Positions 36,341 through 47,256 of a stretch of DNA of 64,000 nucleotides are shown here, piece by piece. The notes below the pieces were generated by a model. The model was not told where the DNA came from. It saw only the letters and a program-made list of their open reading frames with translations, and searched no databases. Position numbers and translations under genes: made by a program. Origin of the DNA: Peptococcaceae bacterium 1198_IL3148. GTDB taxonomy: Bacteria > Bacillota > Desulfotomaculia > Desulfotomaculales > Desulfohalotomaculaceae. The DNA is taken from assembly GCA_036763105.1 (NCBI GenBank), contig JBAIYS010000012.1, positions 38,850 through 102,849 on the forward strand, in the 5' to 3' direction. The number at the start of each line of letters is the position of its first letter. Position 1 is the first letter of the stretch.

Positions 36341-37738
36341 ATGAGAAAAAATATAGTATATATATTGTTGGTCCTTACTTTAGCAACGGGATATGGTGGC
36401 GATTTTATTAAAGCTGCCGAGGCCAGCGTTTCAGTGATACCCACCAATATTCGCATTGGACTGCAACGGGAAATTACCGAAATCAAATTTTCTGTTCAGG
36501 GTGCATATACCATATTAAGGGGTAATAATGGTGAGCTGATTACCATGGCTGAGCCGGGAAAAATTTATACTTTGCAAAGAATTGAGCACCACTTAGGTTC
36601 ACCGCTGATTGGAGTAACCTGTGATGGTGAACAAATAGCAACCTTTACCGGCTCAATTGTGTTGGAGCAGGTCAATCGGGAAGTTAGTATTCTAAGCGGT
36701 AACGGAGCATTAGCCAAAAAGGCCAGTGGTTTAGGACTGTCGGCCATAGACAGCAGCGGCGCCACCACCATGTTATCAAAGGATATTGCCAATTATAGTG
36801 TTTTAACCAGCGAAGGAGTTAGCAACCTAAAGGTAGACGATAAATTACCGTTGGTAACGTTGCACAATCAAGGGGGCAGCAAGAGATACCGGGGTAATTT
36901 TGACTTTAGATTGGATAGCAAAGGGATCACGGTGATCAATTACCTTCCGCTGGAAGAATATTTGTATAGCGTGGTGTCCAGTGAAATGTATGCTGATTGG
37001 CCCACTGAAGCTTTGAAAGCTCAAGCGGTTGTGGCTCGTACATATGCGCTATATTCCAATGGCCAATATTTGGCCCAGGGGTTTGACATACCAGCTAACC
37101 AACAAAGCCAAGTATATCTTGGTTATGACCAAGAAACATCCACCACCATCAAGGCGGTGGACGAAACCCGAGGACAAGTATTGACCTATCGGGGACAATT
37201 AATATTGGCGACTTTTCATTCCAGTAGCGGGGGCTATACTGGGAATTGTGGTGACATTTGGCATGAAGATGTTCCCTACCTTAAAGCAAAGAAAGATCCC
37301 TATGATATAAATAATCAACATTATAATTGGTCAGTTAATTTAAGCGCCCCGCAATTGGTCGCATTACTCACTGCCCAAAATATTTTTTACAGCCAAGTGC
37401 TGGATATGGAAGTGGAGCGAGACCAGACTGGCTCTCGGGTTAAAAAATTGTTTATCAAGGGTTTAGACGTGGCTGGTGAATATAAAGAAACTATAATAAG
37501 TAATGCTGATCAAGTACGCTTTTTGTTAGGACTAAAGAGCAGTCTGTTCACCATGGAAAAGGTTTTTGATGAGGAAGACAATTTAATTTCGTTGACAATT
37601 AAAGGCAACGGCAACGGTCATGGTATTGGTATGAGCCAATATGGTGCCCGGGGCATGGCCATAGAAGGTTATAATTGCCAAGATATTTTGCAATACTATT
37701 ACACAGGTGTGAAGTTAGAATCAAATTACGGAATGTAG
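36341..37738 (+). CDS. spoIID: SpoIID/LytB-domain sporulation protein
   Basis: A 465-residue exported protein: signal segment at residues 5-26, then the SpoIID domain ([67 protein letters not shown]) and the terminal [18 protein letters not shown]. SpoIID is a lytic transglycosylase that degrades peptidoglycan during engulfment in the mother cell; related proteins occur outside sporulation. The protein is longer than Bacillus SpoIID because of an N-terminal region of about 180 residues. The catalytic Glu in SSEM is present. Confidence 0.9.
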   Translation: MRKNIVYILLVLTLATGYGGDFIKAAEASVSVIPTNIRIGLQREITEIKFSVQGAYTILRGNNGELITMAEPGKIYTLQRIEHHLGSPLIGVTCDGEQIATFTGSIVLEQVNREVSILSGNGALAKKASGLGLSAIDSSGATTMLSKDIANYSVLTSEGVSNLKVDDKLPLVTLHNQGGSKRYRGNFDFRLDSKGITVINYLPLEEYLYSVVSSEMYADWPTEALKAQAVVARTYALYSNGQYLAQGFDIPANQQSQVYLGYDQETSTTIKAVDETRGQVLTYRGQLILATFHSSSGGYTGNCGDIWHEDVPYLKAKKDPYDINNQHYNWSVNLSAPQLVALLTAQNIFYSQVLDMEVERDQTGSRVKKLFIKGLDVAGEYKETIISNADQVRFLLGLKSSLFTMEKVFDEEDNLISLTIKGNGNGHGIGMSQYGARGMAIEGYNCQDILQYYYTGVKLESNYGM

Positions 37739-37749
37739 AAGAGGATAGC

Positions 37750-39919
<2,170 letters not shown>

Positions 39920-40001
39920 AATTTCCAAATTGGCAGGAATTATTATGCCAGAGGCAGAAACTGCTATCTGTTGCATAATTTGAAAGGGGGGGGAAGATAT
40001 T

Positions 40002-40286
40002 ATGGATCCACAAGTGGTATCAATACTGTACATAGTGGCGTTATTTGCTTTGCTATATTTCTTATTTATCCGCCCACAGCAAAAACGTCAGAAACAACAT
40101 CAAAAAATGCTAGGCGAATTACAAGTAAATGATGAGATTACTACTGTTGGCGGCATTTTGGGCACAGTGGTAAAAATCAAAGAAGATACTGTTGTTTTAA
40201 GATTAGCAGACAATGTTAGGGTTGAATTCTTAAAAAATGCTGTTGGTCAAGTTCGCAAAAAAGCAAATGAGCCGAAGGAAGATTAA
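40002..40286 (+). CDS. yajC: Preprotein translocase subunit YajC
   Basis: A 94-residue protein with one N-terminal membrane helix (VVSILYIVALFALLYFLFI) followed by RPQQKRQKQHQKML and the GDEI-like VNDEITTVGGILGTVVKI core. YajC joins SecDF at the translocon. A G-rich ribosome-binding site precedes the ATG. A strong terminator follows, and secDF lies 1 kb downstream with one gene between. Confidence 0.93.
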   Translation: MDPQVVSILYIVALFALLYFLFIRPQQKRQKQHQKMLGELQVNDEITTVGGILGTVVKIKEDTVVLRLADNVRVEFLKNAVGQVRKKANEPKED

Positions 40287-40315
40287 GAGTAGACGCCAAG
40301 TCTACTCTTTTTTTC
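40286..40315 (+). terminator. Terminator after yajC
   Basis: AGAGTAGAC pairs with GTCTACTCT, followed by seven T residues. Confidence 0.93.
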
Positions 40316-40328
40316 ACCCCAATAGACC

Positions 40329-40410
40329 AATTACGAATTAGAAATTGTGAATTAAGAATGTAACTTGTAAAACTAACCATTTAAAATTCATAATTCGGAA
40401 TTCATAATTA
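40329..40410. repeat. AT-rich dispersed repeat (copy 2)
   Basis: Contains ATTACGAATTAGAAATTGTG, AACTAACCATTTAAAATTC and ATAATTCGGAATTCATAATT. In reverse complement it aligns with the repeat at 51548-51601, including the shared AATGGTTAGTTT core, so this is a defined element and not only AT-richness. Confidence 0.75.
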
Positions 40411-40481
40411 AAGTACCCTTTGCAAAAACTTTACATTAGTTTGTTAAGATGTAACAGGTACATTTGACGGAGGCTGAAGAA

Positions 40482-41141
40482 GTGATTACGTTAGAGGACA
40501 TCAAAAAAAATCCAATCATTGATTCATGTATTAGAAAAGGCAATGAATTTTTAGGGGCGATGGGCTTTACCGAACACAGTTATCGCCACATCAACCTAGT
40601 ATCCTGCATTGCGGAAAATATCATAGATAAATTGGGTTACCCCAAACGAGATGCAGAATTGGCTGCCATTGCTGGCTATCTGCACGACATTGGTAATGTG
40701 GTTAGCAGAAACGACCATGGTATATCAGGTGCCCATATTGCTTTCCCCATCCTGTTACAAATGGGTATGGACCCAGACGAGACGGCCACAGTGGTGTCGG
40801 CCATAGCAAATCACGAAGAACAATACGGCCATCCAGTTAATCATATATCAGCGGCTTTAATCCTGGCAGATAAATCCGATGTGCATCGTTCCCGGGTGCG
40901 CAATAGTGATTTTGCCACCTTTGACATCCATGATCGGGTAAATTATGCTGCCGAGCATGCCTTTGTTTATGTGGATGAACAGAATCGAACCATTACCATG
41001 GAATTATCAATTGACATTTCTATTTGTCCAGTAATGGAGTATTTTGAAATTTTTTTACAACGGATGATGCTATGTCGACGGGCGGCCAACCACCTAGGCT
41101 GCAACTTTGAATTGGTAATAAATGGTGCCAAGCTGTTATAA
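40482..41141 (+). CDS. HD-domain phosphohydrolase
   Basis: A 219-residue HD protein with the metal ligands in HSYRHINLVSC, YLHDIGNVVSRNDHG, ANHEEQ and ADKSDVHRSRVR. HD proteins hydrolyse phosphate esters or nucleotides; the substrate here is unknown. GTG at 40482 was chosen because CGGAGG (40468-40473) lies 8 bases before it; TTG at 40464 would put this site inside the gene. Its place between yajC and secD suggests a conserved neighbourhood, not necessarily a shared role. Confidence 0.85.
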   Translation: MITLEDIKKNPIIDSCIRKGNEFLGAMGFTEHSYRHINLVSCIAENIIDKLGYPKRDAELAAIAGYLHDIGNVVSRNDHGISGAHIAFPILLQMGMDPDETATVVSAIANHEEQYGHPVNHISAALILADKSDVHRSRVRNSDFATFDIHDRVNYAAEHAFVYVDEQNRTITMELSIDISICPVMEYFEIFLQRMMLCRRAANHLGCNFELVINGAKLL

Positions 41142-41246
41142 AAAGCAAATTGTTAATTTATCTTAACGCCCTTTCTCTTTACATAACAATTGAAAAAGGT
41201 ATATAATAACCTTTGTTTATGTGTCACAAAAGGGGGAAATATAAAA

Positions 41247-42485
41247 ATGAGGCGGGGTAGTGTAACAAAGCTGGTTTGCGTACTAACAGTAGTGGCAGTC
41301 ATTGCAGTGCTGGCATTTGCACCGATTTTTGAAGAAAAAGTGTCATGGTTGCCATTATATAAAGACATCAACCTTGGCTTGGATTTGCAGGGCGGAGTGC
41401 ATGTGGTTTTAGAAGCTAAAGATACAGAAGATATTAAAGTAGACCAAGAAAAAATGGCACAACTAAAGGCAACTATTGATCGACGCGTCAATGCCTTTGG
41501 CGTTTCTGAGCCGATAGTACAACAAGAGGGTGACCGCAGGATTGTGGTGGAATTGGCTGGCATTGATGATCCCGATGCAGCGGTTGAATCCATTGTTAAA
41601 ACAGCCTACTTAGAATTTATTGGCCCCGATGGAGAAGTAATCTTAACCGGGGCTGACCTAAAGGATGCAGTAGAGGTTAGGGATCCCCAAACCAATGAAG
41701 TGCAAGTTAGTTTGGCATTTACCGAAGCAGGTACTGAAAAATTTGCCGACGCCACCACCAAATTTGTGCGTCAACAAATTGGCATTGTGCTGGATGGCAA
41801 TATGTTGCAAAACCCAGTGGTTAACCAGCCAATTTTAGATGGTAAGGCAGTAATTACTGGATACAACAGTTTTGAAGAAGCTCATGAAATTGCAGTATTG
41901 CTACGCTCCGGTGCGCTGCCATTAAAGGTAGAAGTGATGGAAAAAAGAACGGTGGGACCCACTTTGGGTCAGGACTCATTGGACAAGTCTGTGGTGGCAG
42001 GGATCATCGGTTTTACTATGGTTGTTGCCTTTATGATTTTGTATTACCGAGTGCCTGGAATTATTGCTAATATAGCTTTGTTAGTTTATACAATCATCGT
42101 CTTAGCATTGTATATCGCTTTGGATGTGGTGTTAACACTGCCCGGTATTGCAGGTTTTATCCTGTCAGTAGGTGTAGCAGTGGATGCCAACGTATTGATT
42201 TTTGAACGCGTTAAAGAAGAATTAAGAAACGGCAAAAGTTTGCGCACTGCCATTGACTCCGGCTTTAAACGGGCCTATATAGCGGTGGTGGATGCTAACG
42301 TAACCACATTATTAGCTGCTGGCGTACTTTACTATTTTGGTGCCAGTATGGTGAAAGGTTTTGCCTTGACGTTGTCCATTGGTATTTTGGTTAGTATGTT
42401 TACTGCCATTACACTAACTCGTTCGTTATTAAAGTTAACTGCTGAGACCGGTTGGGTTAAAAATACCAAGTACTATGGGGCATAG
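41247..42485 (+). CDS. secD: Protein translocase subunit SecD
   Basis: A 412-residue SecD with TM1, then the conserved DINLGLDLQGGVHVVLEAKD, a periplasmic-type P1 domain, and five C-terminal TM segments with GFILSVGVAVDANVLIFERVKEE. It uses the proton or sodium gradient to help release exported proteins. ATG at 41247 was chosen for its GGGGG site about 10 bases upstream; the frame opens earlier at 41190 without support. secF starts 11 bp after its stop. Confidence 0.96.
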   Translation: MRRGSVTKLVCVLTVVAVIAVLAFAPIFEEKVSWLPLYKDINLGLDLQGGVHVVLEAKDTEDIKVDQEKMAQLKATIDRRVNAFGVSEPIVQQEGDRRIVVELAGIDDPDAAVESIVKTAYLEFIGPDGEVILTGADLKDAVEVRDPQTNEVQVSLAFTEAGTEKFADATTKFVRQQIGIVLDGNMLQNPVVNQPILDGKAVITGYNSFEEAHEIAVLLRSGALPLKVEVMEKRTVGPTLGQDSLDKSVVAGIIGFTMVVAFMILYYRVPGIIANIALLVYTIIVLALYIALDVVLTLPGIAGFILSVGVAVDANVLIFERVKEELRNGKSLRTAIDSGFKRAYIAVVDANVTTLLAAGVLYYFGASMVKGFALTLSIGILVSMFTAITLTRSLLKLTAETGWVKNTKYYGA

Positions 42486-42496
42486 GAGGGAAACTA

Positions 42497-43372
42497 ATGT
42501 TTGAAATAATTAAAAGAAGAAAAATTTGGTACCTCATCTCTGCCCTGATAATTATCCCAGGTTTGATTTCGTTATTTACCCAGGGCTTAAATTTGGGTAT
42601 TGACTTTACCGGTGGTAACATTGTTGAAATAAAGTTTGATCAGAATATTTCCACCGCACAGGTGCGAAAAGTGGTAGAAAATGAGGGTTTAACCAGTAAT
42701 TATATTCAGGAAAGTAGTGGCAATGTATTTTTGATTCGTACCGAAGTGACCACTGAAGAACAAAACACTAAATTTTTAAGAGCGTTAAATGATGAGTTGG
42801 GCAGCTACGAATTACTGCGTAATGATCGCGTGGGACCAACGGTTGGTAAAGAACTGACCCAAAAAGCAATTGTTTCTTTAGCCATCGCAGCGGTCTTGAT
42901 GATCATTTATATTACTTGGCGGTTTGAATTTAAACAAGGAGTTGCTGCAGTAGTTCCGTTGTTGCACGACGTATTGGTTACGGTGGGTATTTTATCAATT
43001 ACCCAGTTAGAAGTGGATAGTTCTCTGGTGGCAGTTATTTTAACTATTATTGGTTATTCTATTAATGCTACCATTGTTATCTTTGACCGCATTCGAGAAA
43101 ATTTGCATATGAAAAAAGGTATGAAATTGGAGGAGCTAATTGATACCAGTCTATGGCAAACTATGGCTCGGTCAATAAACACAACCCTAACGGTGTTGTT
43201 TGTGTTAGTGGCTCTTTACCTGTTTGGCGGTTCCACCATCAGTACCTTTGTGTTGGCTTTAATTATAGGTGTAACCAGTGGCCTTTATTCCTCAATCTTT
43301 ATCGCCAGTTCGATATGGTATGATATACTTGATTCTAGAAGAAAAGGTAAAAAGGCTGTCAAAGCAGCTTAA
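42497..43372 (+). CDS. secF: Protein translocase subunit SecF
   Basis: A 291-residue SecF with TM1, the GIDFTGGNIVEIKF motif, and five C-terminal TM segments with TIIGYSINATIVIFDRIRENL. It forms a complex with SecD. AGGAGGG precedes its ATG, and a perfect 13-bp hairpin follows. Confidence 0.96.
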   Translation: MFEIIKRRKIWYLISALIIIPGLISLFTQGLNLGIDFTGGNIVEIKFDQNISTAQVRKVVENEGLTSNYIQESSGNVFLIRTEVTTEEQNTKFLRALNDELGSYELLRNDRVGPTVGKELTQKAIVSLAIAAVLMIIYITWRFEFKQGVAAVVPLLHDVLVTVGILSITQLEVDSSLVAVILTIIGYSINATIVIFDRIRENLHMKKGMKLEELIDTSLWQTMARSINTTLTVLFVLVALYLFGGSTISTFVLALIIGVTSGLYSSIFIASSIWYDILDSRRKGKKAVKAA

Positions 43373-43391
43373 AAAATAATACAATATACAC

Positions 43392-43420
43392 AAATACGCG
43401 GGGTAGCACCCCGCGTATTT
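43392..43420 (+). terminator. Terminator after secF
   Basis: AAATACGCGGGGT and ACCCCGCGTATTT form a perfect 13-bp stem with a 3-base loop. Confidence 0.85.
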
Positions 43421-43454
43421 GCACATATCAGATTACTATGGGGGGTTATATATT

Positions 43455-43757
43455 ATGAATCAGATCAAAATTGATGAAGAAAAGGGAAATCGGGTGATAA
43501 TCTCTGTAATCGGCAAAGATCGGGTGGGTATTATAGCCGAAGTATCAAATGTAATGAAAGAGGCCAATGTGAACATTCTTGATATTAGTCAAACTATAAT
43601 GCAAGGTTTTTTTGCCATGATTTTAGTGGGAGATATGGCTAAGACTAACTGGGACATGATCACTTTAAAGGAACGGCTTGCAGCTAAAGGAGAAGAACTG
43701 GGTGTGCGCATTGATGCCCAACATGAAGATGTTTTTCTTTATATGCACAGAATATAG
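43455..43757 (+). CDS. ACT-domain protein, UPF0237 family
   Basis: A 100-residue stand-alone ACT domain: RVIISVIGKDRVGIIAEVSN then VMKEANVNILDISQTIMQGFF. ACT domains bind amino acids; members of this family resemble GcvR-like regulators. ATG at 43455 follows GGGGGG; the frame opens earlier at 43419 over the secF terminator. The next gene encodes a UPF0210 protein 14 bp away, a pairing seen in several bacteria. Confidence 0.9.
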   Translation: MNQIKIDEEKGNRVIISVIGKDRVGIIAEVSNVMKEANVNILDISQTIMQGFFAMILVGDMAKTNWDMITLKERLAAKGEELGVRIDAQHEDVFLYMHRI

Positions 43758-43771
43758 GGGGATAAATCAAG

Positions 43772-45130
43772 ATGTTGACGATGAATGAAATTTTGGAAAC
43801 CATTCGGATGGTGCAGGAAGAGAATTTAGATATTCGTACCATTACCATGGGTATTAGTTTACGGGATTGTGCCCACTCTGACCCAAAGGTATCCTGTCAA
43901 AAAATATATGATAAGATTACTACCTATGCGGAAAAGTTAGTGGAAACCGGTGAAGAGATTGAAAGGGAATATGGTATTCCCATTGTAAACAAGCGCATTG
44001 CAGTGACACCAATGTCTATGGTGGCAGAATCCAGCAATGCCGACAATTATGTAATGTTTGCTAAAACCATGGATGAGGCAGCTAAACAAGTGGGTGTGAA
44101 CTTTATTGGTGGTTTCTCGGCGTTGGTACATAAGGGCTTTACCATAGGGGATCAAAAATTGATTGCTTCCATCCCCGAGGCGTTGGCAGTTACCGAACGG
44201 GTTTGTGCATCGGTAAATGTAGGCACCACTAAAGATGGTATTAATATGGACGCAGTTTACCAGATGGGTCAGGTGATTGTAAACACAGCCCAACGCACCG
44301 CCGATCGTCATGGCTTTGGTTGCGCTAAACTGGTGGTGTTTTGTAATGCCCCAGAGGATAATCCCTTTATGGCCGGCGCTTTTCACGGCGTAGGGGAACC
44401 GGAATGTGTAATTAATGTCGGTGTCAGTGGCCCGGGAGTGGTGAAGAATGCTGTAGAAAAAGTAAAGGATCAAGATTTTGGTGCCTTGGCAGATATAGTA
44501 AAGAAAACGGCATTTAAAATTACCCGTATGGGTGAGTTGGTGGGCCGGGCGGCTGGCAAAAAATTAAACGTGCCCTTTGGCATTGTGGACCTTTCTTTAG
44601 CACCGACCCCCGCTGTGGGTGACAGTGTGGCCGAGGTGCTGGAGGCTATGGGACTGGAACGTTGCGGTACCCATGGCACCACCGCTGCGCTGGCTTTGTT
44701 GAATGACGCGGTGAAAAAAGGAGGGTTAATGGCCTCCAGTTATGTAGGTGGCTTGTCTGGAGCCTTCATACCGGTAAGCGAAGATGCCGGCATGATTAGG
44801 GCAGCCCAAGAGGGCGTATTGACTTTAGAAAAGCTTGAGGCGATGACCTGTGTCTGCTCAGTTGGTCTAGATATGATTGCGGTACCCGGCGATACCACAG
44901 CCGAAACCATAGCTGCCATCATTGCCGATGAAGCGGCCATTGGGATGATTAACACCAAAACCACTGCAGTGAGAATAATCCCTGCCCCCGGCAAAAAGAT
45001 TGGGGAATTTGTAGAGTTTGGCGGTTTGTTGGGCAGAGCACCGGTAATGCCGGTAAAAAGTCAATCAGCAGCCCCTTTTGTCAAACGGGGTGGCAGAATT
45101 CCGGCTCCAGTACATAGCTTGAAAAATTAA
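43772..45130 (+). CDS. PFL-like protein, UPF0210/DUF711 family
   Basis: A 452-residue protein of the UPF0210 family, structurally related to glycyl-radical enzymes but without the radical Gly or a known reaction. Recognisable stretches are [31 protein letters not shown], and [20 protein letters not shown]. The C-terminus ([20 protein letters not shown]) is typical. The ATG follows AGGGGGAT. The ACT-domain gene just upstream may sense a ligand for it. Confidence 0.9.
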   Translation: MLTMNEILETIRMVQEENLDIRTITMGISLRDCAHSDPKVSCQKIYDKITTYAEKLVETGEEIEREYGIPIVNKRIAVTPMSMVAESSNADNYVMFAKTMDEAAKQVGVNFIGGFSALVHKGFTIGDQKLIASIPEALAVTERVCASVNVGTTKDGINMDAVYQMGQVIVNTAQRTADRHGFGCAKLVVFCNAPEDNPFMAGAFHGVGEPECVINVGVSGPGVVKNAVEKVKDQDFGALADIVKKTAFKITRMGELVGRAAGKKLNVPFGIVDLSLAPTPAVGDSVAEVLEAMGLERCGTHGTTAALALLNDAVKKGGLMASSYVGGLSGAFIPVSEDAGMIRAAQEGVLTLEKLEAMTCVCSVGLDMIAVPGDTTAETIAAIIADEAAIGMINTKTTAVRIIPAPGKKIGEFVEFGGLLGRAPVMPVKSQSAAPFVKRGGRIPAPVHSLKN

Positions 45131-45146
45131 CTAGAGATTTTAAGTT

Positions 45147-45182
45147 GCGGCAGCAAGGACACCCTTGTTGTCGTATTTTTTT
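45147..45182 (+). terminator. Terminator after the UPF0210 gene
   Basis: A 12-bp stem (GCGGCAGCAAGG with CCTTGTTGTCGT, some G-U) followed by a T-run. Confidence 0.85.
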
Positions 45183-45237
45183 ATATACACTAGGGAAAAT
45201 TAACATATATATTTTGATCAAAAGCAGGTGATTAACA

Positions 45238-45534
45238 ATGTCTGAAGTAACCAATGAAAGCATAAAAGCATTGGAAAAACGCGTGGGCGAATTGGCCACT
45301 AATATTGAAAAAATGAAACTGGCCGAATATGTTCACCTGCTAGAAAGTCCTTGGAAATTATTATGGGTTAACTTTACCAGTGGTGTCTCCCGAGGCCTTG
45401 GTATAGGTGTTGGATTTGCGGTTTTAGGTGCGCTGGTAATTTATATCTTGAAATCATTGGTGACTTTACCGGTAATAGGAAACTTTATCGCCCAATTAGT
45501 AGAAATAGTTCAGATACGCCTTGGTACATACTAA
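45238..45534 (+). CDS. DUF5665 membrane protein
   Basis: A 98-residue protein: a charged helical N-terminus (ESIKALEKRVGELATNIEKM), the conserved YVHLLESPWKLLWVNFTSGVSRGLG, and one membrane helix. This matches DUF5665, of unknown function. AGCAGGTG lies upstream of the ATG. It precedes the YteA-like gene by 29 bp and is probably co-transcribed with it. Confidence 0.82.
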   Translation: MSEVTNESIKALEKRVGELATNIEKMKLAEYVHLLESPWKLLWVNFTSGVSRGLGIGVGFAVLGALVIYILKSLVTLPVIGNFIAQLVEIVQIRLGTY

Positions 45535-45563
45535 ACACATATTTAGATAGCGGAGGTGGAACT

Positions 45564-46241
45564 GTGCAACAGGCGCAGATGGAATATTTAAAACAACAGA
45601 TGTTGACAGAAAAACAAAACCAACTGCAACGGATTAGAGCCATAAATGAAGGTGGTTTAGGCGAATCGATGGACACATCTTTTGGTGAATTGTCCACCAT
45701 CGATAACCACCCGGCGGATGTGGCCTCTGAAATGTTTGAACGCAGTAAAGACTTTGCTCTAAAGGAGAAAGCCAATATAGTGGTGGAAGCCATTAACCAT
45801 GCCCTACAGGCGATGGAGCAGGGAAGCTATGGCAGGTGTGAAGTGTGTGGTAAAGAAATACCCTATGAAAGATTGGAAGCAGTACCCTACACCACCATTT
45901 GTCTAGACTGCAAACAAGCAGACACCGAGATACCCAACCGTCACCCTCGACCGGTGGAAGAGGACGTATTGATGCATCCCTTTGAACGCAGTTTTAATGA
46001 TAATACCGATAAAAATTTTTATGACGGTGAGGATACCTGGCAGGACATTGCCCGCCATAGCCTTAGTTACGAAACAGATCCCGAATATGAGATCGATAGC
46101 ATAGATCCTGAAGGTGACCAACATCAGGTGCAAAACGGAGTGGAAGAGGTGGACAATATTCCCTATGATGTAGAGGATGGTATTATCTACCAAAGTTTTA
46201 AATCAGTAGACAACTACGGTTCTGATCCCAATGAATATTAA
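45564..46241 (+). CDS. yteA: TraR/DksA-type zinc-finger protein, YteA-like
   Basis: A 225-residue protein. A helical N-terminus (YLKQQMLTEKQNQLQRI) is followed by a DksA-type C4 zinc finger, CEVCGKEIPYERLEAVPYTT then ICLDC, and an acidic C-terminal tail (DPEYEIDSIDPEGDQHQ) of about 80 residues. This is the layout of the YteA family found in spore formers. It may bind RNA polymerase as DksA does, but this is inference. The start is GTG with GGAGGTGG upstream. Confidence 0.85.
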   Translation: MQQAQMEYLKQQMLTEKQNQLQRIRAINEGGLGESMDTSFGELSTIDNHPADVASEMFERSKDFALKEKANIVVEAINHALQAMEQGSYGRCEVCGKEIPYERLEAVPYTTICLDCKQADTEIPNRHPRPVEEDVLMHPFERSFNDNTDKNFYDGEDTWQDIARHSLSYETDPEYEIDSIDPEGDQHQVQNGVEEVDNIPYDVEDGIIYQSFKSVDNYGSDPNEY

Positions 46242-46253
46242 ACATTCATTACG

Positions 46254-46305
46254 TTAGGCCCAATTCATTGAGCCCACCAAAACGTAACATTTGCATTATC
46301 ACAAA
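46254..46305. repeat. Paired-palindrome repeat, partial copy C
   Basis: TTAGGCCCAATTCATTGAGC followed by CCACCAAAACGTAACATTTGCATTATCACAA matches the left half of copy B at 35735. The right half is missing, perhaps because of the element that starts at 46359. Confidence 0.6.
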
Positions 46306-46358
46306 TAAAAAATATTGCCCAGGCTGGTGTAGCCTAAGCAACTTGTTCGTTCTCAGCC

Positions 46359-46676
46359 GGTGTCTTTTGCCTGGTTTGATTTTTGTTTACCTGTTGAGAT
46401 AAAGGTTACGGTAAACCCGGCACCTGCTGCACCGCTCACTTTGGGGATAGTTTCGCAGACCGAACTAAGCTCATCCGGCTGTCTCCGGCAGCGTACCCGG
46501 CAAATTCGCCGTCCATGGCTCAGTTGCCGGTGGCGCACGTCCTATGCGCCACCCTGCCTCCGACAACCTCCTTCGCTAACTTCGGTTCGCTGCGCCACTA
46601 GATGTCGTTCGCTACCGCAGCAGGTGCAGAGTTTTTCAATTAACCTTTTATCTAAAAAGCAAAGGCAAAAGACACC
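46359..46676. mobile_element. GC-rich element of about 318 bp with terminal inverted repeats (MITE-like)
   Basis: GGTGTCTTTTGCCT at 46359-46372 is the exact inverse of AGGCAAAAGACACC at 46663-46676. Inside these, AGATAAAGGTTA is matched by TAACCTTTTATCT and CACCTGCTGC by GCAGCAGGTG, so the inverted ends extend for about 60 bases with decay. The interior is richer in G+C than its surroundings and holds a hairpin GGTGGCGCA/TGCGCCACC. No plausible protein is encoded. A non-autonomous mobile element or a structured repeat RNA fits best. Confidence 0.6.
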
Positions 46677-46697
46677 TGGATTTCGTTTAGTTGCTTC

Positions 46698-46722
46698 GGG
46701 GGCAGGCGTGAAAACCTGCCCC
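46698..46722 (+). terminator. Hairpin before lspA
   Basis: GGGGCAGG pairs with CCTGCCCC across an 8-base loop, followed by a T-rich stretch. It lies just after the inverted-repeat element. Confidence 0.55.
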
Positions 46723-46751
46723 TTATTTGCTTTTGGCAACAGCCTCATTAC

Positions 46752-46779
46752 CTTTGTATTTGATGGCAAATATGCTATA
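46752..46779 (+). promoter_or_regulatory. Candidate promoter for lspA
   Basis: TTGTAT and TATAGT with a 16-base spacer lie about 40 bases before the lspA start. The match is moderate. Confidence 0.4.
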
Positions 46780-46818
46780 GTATTGTTTGTTAATATTTAG
46801 TATTTTGGGGGTAATGCT

Positions 46819-47256
46819 GTGCCGTTAATGTTAATTGCTGTTGCTGTTTTGTTTATTGACTTGCTATCAAAGCATATTGTTCAAAGTAGCATGGAGCTAA
46901 ATCAATCAATTCCAGTGGTGGAAAATATTTTTCACCTCACATATATATTAAATCCCGGTGCTGCCTTTGGTATGTTGGCAAATCAAACTACTTTTTTTAT
47001 TGTCATAACGGTGGCAATAATTATTGGGATGATGGTATTTTACAAACATATCCGTCGCGAAGGTCTATTGGTGCAGTTGGCATTAGGGATGATTGCCGGT
47101 GGCGCCTTGGGCAATCTAATTGATCGATTGAGGTATGGAAAAGTGGTCGACTTTTTGGATTTTCGTGTTTGGCCAATATTTAATCTGGCTGATACTGCCA
47201 TTGTAATGGGAGTAGCACTGGTGATTTGGCAGATGTTGAAGGGGGAATTAAAATAA
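46819..47256 (+). CDS. lspA: Lipoprotein signal peptidase (signal peptidase II)
   Basis: A 145-residue membrane peptidase with four TM segments. The catalytic aspartates are in the conserved ILNPGAAFGML...GNLIDRLRYGKVVDFLDF and FNLADTAIVMG regions. It cleaves lipoprotein signal peptides after lipidation. The start is GTG with a GGGGGTAA site. The stop abuts the rluD start codon, so the pair is coupled. Confidence 0.96.
   Translation: MPLMLIAVAVLFIDLLSKHIVQSSMELNQSIPVVENIFHLTYILNPGAAFGMLANQTTFFIVITVAIIIGMMVFYKHIRREGLLVQLALGMIAGGALGNLIDRLRYGKVVDFLDFRVWPIFNLADTAIVMGVALVIWQMLKGELK

Noticed and set aside
46360..46800. A 146-codon frame across the GC-rich element before lspA
   Set aside because: It crosses the inverted repeats and hairpins, has no ribosome-binding site, and its translation is proline/arginine-rich without any family resemblance.
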